A stretch of 29,586 bases of DNA, taken from IMG/VR virus record IMGVR_UViG_3300042316_000346, positions 1-29,586 of that record; one strand, 5' to 3'. Of the stretch, positions 5,585 through 12,494 are shown piece after piece; the stretch's first letter is position 1; every line of letters begins with the position of its first letter. The notes under the pieces were generated by a model. The model ran no database searches, was not told where the DNA came from, and saw only the letters and a list, made by a program, of their open reading frames with translations. The stretch comes from a virus. Both the position numbers and the translations under genes were made by a program.

Positions 5585-5778
5585 TCTCGTCGAACGCGCT
5601 GCGGCACAGGCTGAACGAGCTGCGGATCAAGTACGCGCACGGTCGTCGCATCGCTCACCAGCAAGCCGTCGAGGCGTGTATGGTCCAGCTGGACGAGGTG
5701 GAGGCGTACGCGGAGGAGCAGGAAGCCGCCCTCCTGCACGACCGCGCGCAGCTCGCCACCTTCGCGAACAAGCCCTAG
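5575..5778 (+). CDS. hypothetical 67-aa protein
   Basis: The start is the ATG at 5575, overlapping the Gp157-like stop by 10 bases, with GAGG seven bases upstream. It is wholly helical in character: a basic N-terminal half (ALRHRLNELRIKYAHGRRIAHQQ) and an acidic C-terminal half (LDEVEAYAEEQEAALLHDRAQ), so it may form a coiled coil or bind its neighbours. No family is recognised. It is the last gene of the rightward unit. Its TAG stop shares the palindrome CTAG with the stop of the converging leftward gene. Confidence 0.65.
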   Translation: MALISSNALRHRLNELRIKYAHGRRIAHQQAVEACMVQLDEVEAYAEEQEAALLHDRAQLATFANKP

Positions 5779-5783
5779 TTCGC
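5764..5783. terminator. hairpin spanning the convergent stop codons
   Basis: GCGAAC at 5764-5769 pairs with GTTCGC at 5778-5783 around an 8-base loop that contains the shared CTAG stops. The hairpin is the same on both strands, so it could end transcription from both sides. There is no T-tract, so a rho-independent terminator is not established. Confidence 0.35.
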
Positions 5784-6125
5784 CGGCTTCGCGGTCTGAA
5801 GCAAAAGCTCAATCACCACGGCGTTGTGGGACGGCGAAAAGAGAAACATCTTGGTGATGCTCGCCGCCCCGTTCGCGCCGTTTCCATTGACGTTGTAGTT
5901 TAGGTAATTGTCGATGGTCCACGCTCCGGAAGCCGGGGCCGCACCGCCGTCCGTCAGCGTCTGGTCGAAGGACACCATCGCGTGCTTCGTCGCGTTGTCC
6001 CTGTTGTGCAGGTTGAGTGCGAGGTGCGTCAGGGTCGGCAGGTTGACCTGCGTGACGATGTTTGACGTGCCCGTCGTGATGACCTGCACGTGCGGGAGGT
6101 GGGTAGGCGCGAGGGTGACGGCCAT
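5775..6125 (-). CDS. hypothetical 116-aa protein, last gene of the leftward unit
   Basis: The ATG overlaps the upstream stop as TAATG. The sequence is Thr/Asn/Ala-rich with alternating polar and hydrophobic residues (VQVITTGTSNIVTQVNLPT, IDNYLNYNVNGNGANGAAS), typical of beta-rich virion proteins, and it contains almost no Lys. It lies downstream of the lysis cassette. It could be a head-decoration or fibre-like structural protein, but no family is recognised. Confidence 0.65.
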   Translation of the reverse strand: MAVTLAPTHLPHVQVITTGTSNIVTQVNLPTLTHLALNLHNRDNATKHAMVSFDQTLTDGGAAPASGAWTIDNYLNYNVNGNGANGAASITKMFLFSPSHNAVVIELLLQTAKPAN

Positions 6126-6307
6126 TAGTCCACCGCGTCGCGCGTGAGGACGTACGCGAGGTGAAGGGCAGCCTTCACGATACGCCTACGTTCCGCGCGC
6201 GTGACCTTGGTCCCGCCGTCGCTGCTCGCACGGGTCGCGGCCCGCATCTCGGTAATCACGGCGAGCACTTCAGTAGGCAGCTCCAGGAGCTCGGCAGGGT
6301 CGTACAT
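6125..6307 (-). CDS. hypothetical 60-aa protein
   Basis: The ATG at 6307 is chosen because AGGAGG lies just upstream (three-base spacing). In-frame ATGs at 6346 and 6403 lack a good site, although the 6403 start would give 92 aa and fill part of the gap towards the endolysin. The product is helical: an acidic N-terminus (YDPAELLELPTEVLAVITEM), then a Lys/Arg segment (KVTRAERRRIVKAALHLAY). It resembles small helper proteins but no family is recognised. Confidence 0.55.
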   Translation of the reverse strand: MYDPAELLELPTEVLAVITEMRAATRASSDGGTKVTRAERRRIVKAALHLAYVLTRDAVD

Positions 6308-6464
6308 GGTCCTCCTGTTCGATGCCCCCGACTGCCCCGACACCATGCCGGAGACGCCGAGGGCATCGTGCGCCCGATTAAGCGCACCGGTAGCGTACCC
6401 CATAGCGAGACGACGCGCCGCCTCGACACCATGCCGGGGAAGCGCGTCGCCTTTCTGGGGTAGG

Positions 6465-6480
6465 GGTCCCCTAAAGGACC
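6465..6480 (-). terminator. weak hairpin after endolysin gene
   Basis: In the leftward transcript GGTCC and GGACC form a 5-bp stem with a 6-base loop immediately at the endolysin stop codon. No T-tract follows. It is a possible terminator or 3-prime stabiliser. The rest of 6308-6464 shows no gene with a usable start and binding site. Confidence 0.25.
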
Positions 6481-6929
6481 TAGTAACGCTTCGGCGTGTA
6501 GGTCTTGCCGTCGTACGCGAGGCTTTCCCCGCACTTCTTCGGGTCCCGGTAGGGCGCACCGAGGCTAATGTGCACCCAGACGCTCCCGCCTGGCTTCTCA
6601 AGGATGCACTGCCCGAAGGCGATCCCGCTCTCGCACACGATCCATCGGTGCAGCTCGTCCACCGTGACGGCAGGGCACACGATGTCCGCGGCCTCGCCTT
6701 TGGAGTGCTGGGAGGTGGCGCTCCCGCCCACGGCAGCGTTCACGGCAGGGCCTCGAAAGCCGGAGTTCACCCGCACGGCCCCAAACTTCGCCCGGATGAC
6801 CTCCAGCATCTGCGCGACCAGCTTGAGCCGGTCGTAGTAATCGCGCGCCTCGCGCCGGTTGGCGTCCTGTAGGTCCGACTTGCCCGTGCGAGTGAGCTCC
6901 TCGAAGCTGAAGTGCTCAGTGAGCGTCAT
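6480..6929 (-). CDS. endolysin, peptidase M15 (VanY/D-Ala-D-Ala carboxypeptidase-like)
   Basis: The protein is 149 aa. It has an N-terminal segment (HFSFEELTRT) common in M15_3 proteins, then the zinc site: SQHSKGEAADI gives His 75 and Asp 82, and WVHIS gives His 120. The preceding RVNSGFRGPAVNAAVGG is also typical of the fold. Family members cut peptide cross-links or stem peptides of peptidoglycan. It lies directly downstream of a membrane protein suited to be the holin and overlaps that gene by 14 bases, so it is very probably the phage lysin. There is no signal peptide and no separate wall-binding domain. Confidence 0.92.
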   Translation of the reverse strand: MTLTEHFSFEELTRTGKSDLQDANRREARDYYDRLKLVAQMLEVIRAKFGAVRVNSGFRGPAVNAAVGGSATSQHSKGEAADIVCPAVTVDELHRWIVCESGIAFGQCILEKPGGSVWVHISLGAPYRDPKKCGESLAYDGKTYTPKRY

Positions 6930-7341
6930 TCGAGGCTCCGTTGGACCGCGTCCCGAAGAAGTAAGCGAACACCATTAGGCACGTATCCTTCACGAAGCCG
7001 ACGATATCCGCGCGCTCGCCAGCCCGCAGGAGGAGCACATCCGGGCCGGCGATCAACAGGTCGCAGAGGTAGACGGCCACCAAGAAAGCAACCATCGCCG
7101 TCGCGAAGAAGGTGAGCGCCTCGATCATGGACTTTGCACGCGAGAAGATGCGCCCCACGAGGAGCTGAACGACGACGACGACGCCAAGGCCGAACACGAT
7201 AGCGGTGATGGTCCCGCTCTGCGTGTCGTAGAGAGAGCTGAACCCCTCCACGGAGGGCAGCTCGTGCGCGTCAATGCCCTCCACCAGCATGGCGTCATCA
7301 GTCACCAGGGGGACGACCTCTGGGCTAGTGTCGAGGTCCAC
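6916..7341 (-). CDS. probable holin, three membrane segments
   Basis: The start is the GTG at 7341, which shares one base with the upstream stop (TAGTG); an ATG 18 codons in is an alternative start. The protein is 141 aa with an acidic soluble N-terminus of about 40 residues. Three hydrophobic segments lie near 44-66, 75-98 and 112-130, and a short polar tail follows. Size, topology and position beside the endolysin fit a class I-like holin that makes lesions in the cytoplasmic membrane. No family motif was recognised, so the function is by context. Confidence 0.7.
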   Translation of the reverse strand: MDLDTSPEVVPLVTDDAMLVEGIDAHELPSVEGFSSLYDTQSGTITAIVFGLGVVVVVQLLVGRIFSRAKSMIEALTFFATAMVAFLVAVYLCDLLIAGPDVLLLRAGERADIVGFVKDTCLMVFAYFFGTRSNGASNDAH

Positions 7342-7649
7342 TAGCGACCGCGCTGGAGCAAGTCTACGTCCGCGCGTAGTGCGTTGACGTCCCGGCGCAG
7401 CGCCACGAGCTCGCTACCGAGGGTCGCTGCCTGACGCTCCATCCCCTCTAGACGCCCATCAATGCGCGCGAGGATGGCCCGCATATCGGTCACATCCTCG
7501 GCAGCGATAGCCGGCGCGGCCTTAGCCTCAGACAAGTAGCCGCCCGCGAGGCCGGTACCGCCGACGGTCGCAGCGCCGATAAGCATCACGGCCCACACGG
7601 GCACAGAGACTAGGCGATCGGTCCAGCGCGGCGAAGCTGAGTCAGGCAT
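7341..7649 (-). CDS. membrane-anchored coiled-coil protein in lysis cassette
   Basis: The ATG has GGGAGG upstream. The protein is 102 aa with one N-terminal hydrophobic segment near 16-38 (VSVPVWAVMLIGAATVGGTG). A coiled coil follows at about 50-100, with heptad-like Leu/Met/Val spacing (DMRAILARIDGRLEGMERQ, LVALRRDVNALRADVDLLQ). A single anchor plus periplasmic coiled coil is the architecture of inner-membrane spanins (Rz-like), which would imply a Gram-negative host. No matching outer lipoprotein was found, so an antiholin or holin-partner role remains open. Confidence 0.6.
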   Translation of the reverse strand: MPDSASPRWTDRLVSVPVWAVMLIGAATVGGTGLAGGYLSEAKAAPAIAAEDVTDMRAILARIDGRLEGMERQAATLGSELVALRRDVNALRADVDLLQRGR

Positions 7650-7671
7650 CTAGCCTCCCTTCAGAGGCCGA

Positions 7672-7866
7672 CTAACCGACGAGCCGGAACCGCGCGATAT
7701 CGCCGCCTGTCCCGTCCTCAAGCTCGCAGTAGTCCTCCGCCCAAACGTGCACCTGGACGTGCGGATACGCGGGCAGCGTCGTCACGCCACAGGTCACGGG
7801 CAGGGAGGCGAAGGCCGTCTCCGGGTAGTACACGATGTACTGCTCGATCTGCTCAGTGTAGGTCAC
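7672..7866 (-). CDS. hypothetical 64-aa protein
   Basis: The start is the GTG at 7866, one base after the stop of the upstream gene and with GGAG seven bases before it; the longer open frame lies inside the neighbouring tail gene. The product has beta-like alternation (VQVHVWAEDYCELEDGTGG) and two Cys. It is placed between fibre-type genes and the lysis cassette, so it may be a minor tail or chaperone protein. No family is recognised. Confidence 0.6.
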   Translation of the reverse strand: MTYTEQIEQYIVYYPETAFASLPVTCGVTTLPAYPHVQVHVWAEDYCELEDGTGGDIARFRLVG

Positions 7867-7867
7867 G

Positions 7868-8836
7868 TCAGTACTCCATGAGGACGGAGTCCCCGCCTGA
7901 GATGGTGGAGAAGCTGAAGACATAGCCCTTGTTCACGCCTGCCGAGTCCACGCGCTGCCCGAACGACGAAGGGCGGATCACGCGCAGCTCGCGAATACGT
8001 CCGCACCAGTTCGCCGTGCAGTTGGCGTACATGACGGTTGCGGGGAAGCGCCCGGCGCGCGTCGTGCGGGTTGCGGCGGTCTGCAAGCTAAGAACACTGT
8101 CGCGGAGCGTGGCAACCATCGTGCCGTTTCCGGGCGTAAACGTCAGGAAGTGCGCGTTGGTCGCGCTCCCACCGTGCCCCATGAACACGTTGATCACTGC
8201 GGAGTTGAGCATCGCCGTCGCCAGCGTCGAGGTGCCGACCGTCCACATGCCATACACGCGCCCGTCGCTCTCAGCATCGACGGCGTCCCCGGTGTCGGGG
8301 TCGATAAGCGCGCCGAGGCCGGCACCGTACATCGCGCCAGCAGAGCCGGTGAGCACGCCAATCTGTACCGTCTCTTCCGTCTCAAGGATGGAGAAGGCGA
8401 CCGGGAGAAGCGGGTTGGCCGCAGCGAGCGCGACGTACCCCGACCATTGGCCAGACGTAAATGGGAGCGCTGCGTTCCACGCGTTAAAGATGCCGCTATT
8501 CTTGTTGATACCAATATGCAGACGGTTTGCTACATAGGTGTCGATAATCATTGTCGGGGACGGCGAGGGTGTCGTCGTCGCGCCTGCGATGATGATGCGC
8601 TGGTTCAGCGCGCCGTTTGGCGGCGAGGCGTAGACAGCCTGCGTCACACCGGCGAGCTGGTAGCGGGACCATGTCCAGCCTGTGCCGCCCGGCGTGAACA
8701 CGCGCGTCGTACCGTCGGTGTAGGTCGTGACGCTCGGCTGGACGGCTGCCCAGATGGCGTTGAGCATGTCCACGATGCCGCCCGACGCGGCGGTCACGGT
8801 CGTGAGCTTGCGGTGATGCAGGGCGGCGAGGCTCAT
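7868..8836 (-). CDS. putative minor tail/fibre protein, 322 aa
   Basis: The ATG overlaps the preceding stop as ATGA. The sequence is rich in Thr, Ala, Gly and Ser, with few charges and many short beta-like strands (RIIIAGATTTPSPSPTMI, VQIGVLTGSAGAMYGAG). The N-terminal part starts with a helical stretch (LAALHHRKLTTV) that could dock to the tail. It follows a fibre gene with a GDHSH motif. A receptor-binding or tail-surface role is inferred from composition and position; no catalytic motif was seen. Confidence 0.62.
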   Translation of the reverse strand: MSLAALHHRKLTTVTAASGGIVDMLNAIWAAVQPSVTTYTDGTTRVFTPGGTGWTWSRYQLAGVTQAVYASPPNGALNQRIIIAGATTTPSPSPTMIIDTYVANRLHIGINKNSGIFNAWNAALPFTSGQWSGYVALAAANPLLPVAFSILETEETVQIGVLTGSAGAMYGAGLGALIDPDTGDAVDAESDGRVYGMWTVGTSTLATAMLNSAVINVFMGHGGSATNAHFLTFTPGNGTMVATLRDSVLSLQTAATRTTRAGRFPATVMYANCTANWCGRIRELRVIRPSSFGQRVDSAGVNKGYVFSFSTISGGDSVLMEY

Positions 8837-9351
8837 AGGATCGTCCCGGTGTAGACAGTTGCGCTCGTCCCGTAGAGGACGCCGCCTTCTAGAACTAGCT
8901 CGCCATCAAGGACAGACATCGCTACCAGGAGCGGCACCCACTGGAGCGTCCCGGCGCGGCGCACTAGCATCGTCTCGTTTACCGTGGCCTGTACCACGGA
9001 AGCGGCCCCGGCTGCGTCCCACGCCGCGATGGCGGTCGCGCTGCCCGTATGCCCTGCCGATGCCCACGCGAGGGCACTAAGAGCCGTGTGCGCGGGCACA
9101 GAGGGCGTACCGTGCGAGTGATCCCCGCGTGCGTAGTCTGTCGACACGCCGACCACAGGCTGGAGGCCCGGCGTCGTACCCGAAACGACCGTAGTCGCAG
9201 GCGTGCCACCGCCGCCGCCACCCGATGCGGCAACGGTCACTTCCAGCATTCCGGAGACGGTCGCCTCTGTAAAGGTGACATTCTGCCCCGCCTTCAGCTT
9301 GCCGACGACGGCGCCAGTAGAGGCCTCACGGTAGAGCGGGACGAGCGCCAT
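8833..9351 (-). CDS. tail fibre-like protein with GDHSH motif
   Basis: The protein is 172 aa. An N-terminal beta region (VGKLKAGQNVTFTEATVSG) ends in a Gly6 linker at about 44-49. Next come VGVSTDYARGDHSHGTP at 67-83 and, further on, ALAWASAGHTGS. The Y-x-x-G-D-H-S/T-H signature occurs in many phage tail fibres and collar proteins, where histidines can coordinate metal along a trimeric shaft. The C-terminal part is short, so it probably forms a small fibre or a connector for the adhesins encoded next to it. Confidence 0.78.
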   Translation of the reverse strand: MALVPLYREASTGAVVGKLKAGQNVTFTEATVSGMLEVTVAASGGGGGGTPATTVVSGTTPGLQPVVGVSTDYARGDHSHGTPSVPAHTALSALAWASAGHTGSATAIAAWDAAGAASVVQATVNETMLVRRAGTLQWVPLLVAMSVLDGELVLEGGVLYGTSATVYTGTIL

Positions 9352-9352
9352 G

Positions 9353-9550
9353 TCAGGCTACCGGCGACCACGAAAGGACGGTGTCGTACTCGTCGGTCAC
9401 AACCAGGCACGGCAGCGTCCAGCCCTGCTCCCCAGAGATGACCACCCACTTGGGCGGGGTGCCCGTATAGTAGCCAGCGCACCCGTTGGCGATCGCGAGC
9501 TCGGTCGCAGTCTCAACGGGGAAGCCGTCGGGGATGATGAGGGACGTCAT
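9353..9550 (-). CDS. small tail-cluster protein, 65 aa
   Basis: The ATG follows GGAGATCCGCC. The protein begins MTSLIIPDGFPVETATELAI and has a Gly/Tyr/Trp-rich centre (CAGYYTGTPPKWVV). The gene is one base from the fibre gene downstream and 14 bases from the glycine-rich adhesin upstream, so it is part of the host-range cluster. No known family is recognised; a fibre chaperone or a small beta-structured tip protein are possibilities. Confidence 0.6.
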   Translation of the reverse strand: MTSLIIPDGFPVETATELAIANGCAGYYTGTPPKWVVISGEQGWTLPCLVVTDEYDTVLSWSPVA

Positions 9551-9564
9551 GGCGGATCTCCAGG

Positions 9565-10449
9565 CTACGCGAGGATAAGGTAGGACACGGACCCAGCGGT
9601 TCCGGAGACACCGACGCTACCGGTGCCAGCCGCAGCGCCACCGGCCCCACCGGCTGCCGACAGGGTGCCGCCGATGGAGGCGCTAGGCGTCTGGGTGATG
9701 ATGCCCACGTGACCACCACCACCACCACCGCCACCGCCAGCCGCTCCAGTACCTGTGGCGACCGCCGCTCCACCGGCCCCGCCGATAGTGGAGATGGTGC
9801 CCGTGTTCACGATAAACCGCGCCGCGATGTAGACATCGCCGCCGCCCGACCCGCCGCCGCCGGACGTCGCGGTTCCGACGCCGACTTGGCAACCGCCAGC
9901 GCCGCCGCCTGAGCCACCGTTCACCGCCGTTGCACCGCGACCGTAGCCGAGGAGGGAGGCCCATCGGGAAGAGCCCGCAGTGGCGGACCCGCCTGCGCCG
10001 CCGAGGTTGCCGCCGTCGCCCTGCCCACCAGCGCCGCCGGTCGGCAACACACCCGTGGACTGGTAGCTGCTCGAGGTGATGGCGCCGCCAGCGGAGCCCA
10101 CGCCCGTCGTGCTTCGGCCTGTCGCGCCGACACCCGACGCCCCACCAAGGAACTGACGAGCTGTGAGCGCAAGTCCCGCCGTCGCGCCTGTCGCGGGCAA
10201 ACCATCGTCATTGAACGAGCCTGCGTTCGTGAGCGTGCCCCGCGCAAACATCCGGAAGCCTGCCGGCTTGACCGTCGCGCCCGCCTGGATGGTGAGGTCC
10301 TGGTAGTTCCACTCCCTGTTGATTGTGTAGGTACCGGGAGTGTAGGTAAAGTTGCCGTCGCTGCCATCACCGAACGCCCCGAGCATGTACTCGGCACTAG
10401 TCGAGGTGCCGCCCGTGGAGGGGACACTAGGGGATACCTGCGTCGCCAT
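9565..10449 (-). CDS. glycine-rich adhesin-like tail protein
   Basis: The protein is 294 aa. A beta-type N-terminal domain of about 95 residues (YTINREWNYQDLTIQAG, FRMFARGTLTNAGSF) reads like the start of a parallel beta structure. From about residue 100 it is dominated by Gly runs separated by Ala, Ser and Thr (GGAGGQGDGGNLGGAGG, a run of nine Gly near 240). Such Gly motifs are known to pack as polyglycine-II helices in tail-tip adhesins of the T-even gp38 type and in related tail proteins. Receptor binding at the fibre tip is therefore likely by analogy. The ATG shares one base with the upstream stop (TGATG). Confidence 0.72.
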   Translation of the reverse strand: MATQVSPSVPSTGGTSTSAEYMLGAFGDGSDGNFTYTPGTYTINREWNYQDLTIQAGATVKPAGFRMFARGTLTNAGSFNDDGLPATGATAGLALTARQFLGGASGVGATGRSTTGVGSAGGAITSSSYQSTGVLPTGGAGGQGDGGNLGGAGGSATAGSSRWASLLGYGRGATAVNGGSGGGAGGCQVGVGTATSGGGGSGGGDVYIAARFIVNTGTISTIGGAGGAAVATGTGAAGGGGGGGGGHVGIITQTPSASIGGTLSAAGGAGGAAAGTGSVGVSGTAGSVSYLILA

Positions 10450-10835
10450 CAGAGCACCTCAAGGACGAGCTCGTAGCTGAAGGCGTTGTCCGAGCCAGCT
10501 ACGGGACCGGGCTCAAGGTAGAGCTTGCCGCCGCCATCGGTGTCGAAGACAACGCCCGAGCACACGACGTCGAAGAGGTCCGCGACCGCCGTGGACGAGC
10601 CCACAAACTGCTGCGCGACCGTGCCAGCCGTACCGCCCGACGTCGAGAAGATGCGCGGCGTAAAGGTCGCGGCGGTCCCTGCGGTGCGTTGTAGCTTGAC
10701 CCGGAGGACCTGGACAAGCGATGTGCCGCCGGTCGTCTCGATAGCCAAGCGCGTGCCGGCTGCGTAGCTCGTCAGAGTGCCCGTCACGGTGAGCCGTGTA
10801 CGGCTACCAAACTGAGTGTGAGTCGCGGTCGCCAT
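10449..10835 (-). CDS. hypothetical tail-associated protein, 128 aa
   Basis: The whole protein alternates Thr/Val/Leu as beta strands (TRLTVTGTLTSYAAGTRLAI, LVQVLRVKLQRT), with a C-terminal FSYELVLEVL strand. It resembles small beta-sandwich virion proteins and lies three bases after the tail-tip protein gene. It is probably a minor tail or carbohydrate-binding-type module; no family is recognised. Confidence 0.6.
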   Translation of the reverse strand: MATATHTQFGSRTRLTVTGTLTSYAAGTRLAIETTGGTSLVQVLRVKLQRTAGTAATFTPRIFSTSGGTAGTVAQQFVGSSTAVADLFDVVCSGVVFDTDGGGKLYLEPGPVAGSDNAFSYELVLEVL

Positions 10836-10838
10836 GCC

Positions 10839-12494
10839 CTAGCCCTCCTGCACGCGCAGAGTGTATCGCACGGACCCGTCCGAGGCCCACGCGCGGGACT
10901 GCACCAGACAGAGACGCTCGGACCACGCAAGCTCCGGATCGGTGACCGTCACGAAGTCCCCCGGCTCAATCCACGCCCACCGCTGGGGACACGTGTACTC
11001 GACTACGCGCGAGGGCAGCGCCCACCGGCGAGAGCGCCACGCCAGAACGTGCTCGGCAGTCAGTACGTCCGCGACGATGGCCGTCTCAAGCGTCTCGCGC
11101 CGGATGCCGTAGCGCCCAACCGACGTCGCGAGGACGGGGTCGGCCCAGTAGCTGCGCGTGAGGGTAGCCGTGGACCCACCGAAGCGCAGACCACGAGGAC
11201 GGGAGGCAGGGTCGCCCACCGCCCAGATCTCCGCACCGTACGCCTCCGTCTGCGGGTTCCACTGATAGAGGAGCTGGAGAGTGTTCACGATGCGGTCGGC
11301 GTCTTCGTACGTGACTAGGCCCTCGCGCTCGATGTCGGGATCTTCGGTGACGTCGAAGTGCGCTACGGCGTCCTCAGAGGTCGCGTCCCAGCGCCACACG
11401 TACGGGTAGACACCGCGAGGACCTACTGCGAGCGACACGGGCACGATGTCCAGCATCGCCTCTCGGATGTAGTCCGCGATGACGGTGGACTCGTCTAGGT
11501 ACGTCCCCACCCGGAACGCACGCAGGGCATCTCGCGCCGCGTTGGTGCGCCCGTGATCGACTTGCTGCTCGGTGAGGCGCAGTAGGTACGCCAGGTAGTC
11601 GCCCGCAGTCTTCAGCACGCCGCCTGTCTCGTCCAGTAGGCCACCGCCGGTGTCCCACGTTGCCGTGATCGGGCCTAGGTAGTTCAGCGTGGCAGCAGCG
11701 AGCGCATACAAGCCGATTGCGATCTGCGTATTACTGACTGTGAGGTTCCTCACGGTTGCTACGCCGCTCGTGCCGTCGTTGGTGTTCGTCAGCGTGACGG
11801 AGGTGGCCGCGACGGCGTGGCCCGCGAGCAGAAACACGAGCGAGATTGCGCCGGTTGAAGCGTCTTCGACGTACGCGACGTACTGCGTCCTAGATCCAGA
11901 TGTTGTGCCGCCGCCTGGCGTACCAATGATGACCGGCGCAGGATGGTCATACGTCGGCGCGATTAGCCCCGCAGTCGGATCGACCACGTAGACGATGTAG
12001 GTCCCGGTAGCCACAAGGACGTCTAGAACATCCTGTCCGATGACCGTGGACACCTCAATCGTCTCATCCGACGAGAGCACATCCTGCTCGATGGACGCCC
12101 GCACGCCCTCCCCGTCGGCGCCGTACTGAGGCTCCTGGAGACGGCCCACCACGAACGGGCGACGCGCGGACCAGTCGTCCCCATCGGCCAGCTGGGCCAG
12201 CTCGGCTACGCAGCCGGCGAGGTCGTGACCCTGCTCGATAAGGGTGGCGACGTCGATCCCGAGGTCGAACTCCACGGGCACGCTGCGCCTGGGGGAGTCC
12301 GTGCTCCAGAGGTCCAGCGTCTCCGTCGTGTCGGCAAGGTCTAGCAGACCGTCCGAGATGACGATCGTCCCGCCTGTGCCGTCGTCGATCGTGATCGACT
12401 CTTGCCCTAGGTACCACGTGCCCCCGGCGTACTCGAGAGACAGGACCCACCGGAGCGTCCCCGTGAGCTGGCTAGGCGTCCATCGGTCGGTCAC
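10839..12494 (-). CDS. putative tail-tip/baseplate hub protein, 551 aa
   Basis: The start is the GTG at 12494, with AGGAGG five bases upstream and a GTGA overlap with the previous stop; the longer frame has no site. The N-terminal half has WVLSLEYAGGTWYLGQESITI and similar beta strands. The C-terminal third has WRSRRWALPSRVVEYTCP, then WIEPGDFVTVTDPE and RYTLRVQEG, a pattern typical of phage tail tip or hub proteins that build the central beta-ring. A middle section (about 200-310) is Thr/Gly-rich and may be an inserted beta domain. The gene's place after tape measure and the large Asp-box protein supports a distal tail role. Confidence 0.68.
   Translation of the reverse strand: MTDRWTPSQLTGTLRWVLSLEYAGGTWYLGQESITIDDGTGGTIVISDGLLDLADTTETLDLWSTDSPRRSVPVEFDLGIDVATLIEQGHDLAGCVAELAQLADGDDWSARRPFVVGRLQEPQYGADGEGVRASIEQDVLSSDETIEVSTVIGQDVLDVLVATGTYIVYVVDPTAGLIAPTYDHPAPVIIGTPGGGTTSGSRTQYVAYVEDASTGAISLVFLLAGHAVAATSVTLTNTNDGTSGVATVRNLTVSNTQIAIGLYALAAATLNYLGPITATWDTGGGLLDETGGVLKTAGDYLAYLLRLTEQQVDHGRTNAARDALRAFRVGTYLDESTVIADYIREAMLDIVPVSLAVGPRGVYPYVWRWDATSEDAVAHFDVTEDPDIEREGLVTYEDADRIVNTLQLLYQWNPQTEAYGAEIWAVGDPASRPRGLRFGGSTATLTRSYWADPVLATSVGRYGIRRETLETAIVADVLTAEHVLAWRSRRWALPSRVVEYTCPQRWAWIEPGDFVTVTDPELAWSERLCLVQSRAWASDGSVRYTLRVQEG

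Noticed and set aside
9709-9912. Thr/Ala-rich rightward frame with trinucleotide-like repeats
   Set aside because: It is the complement of the glycine codons in the adhesin gene and not an independent repeat or gene.
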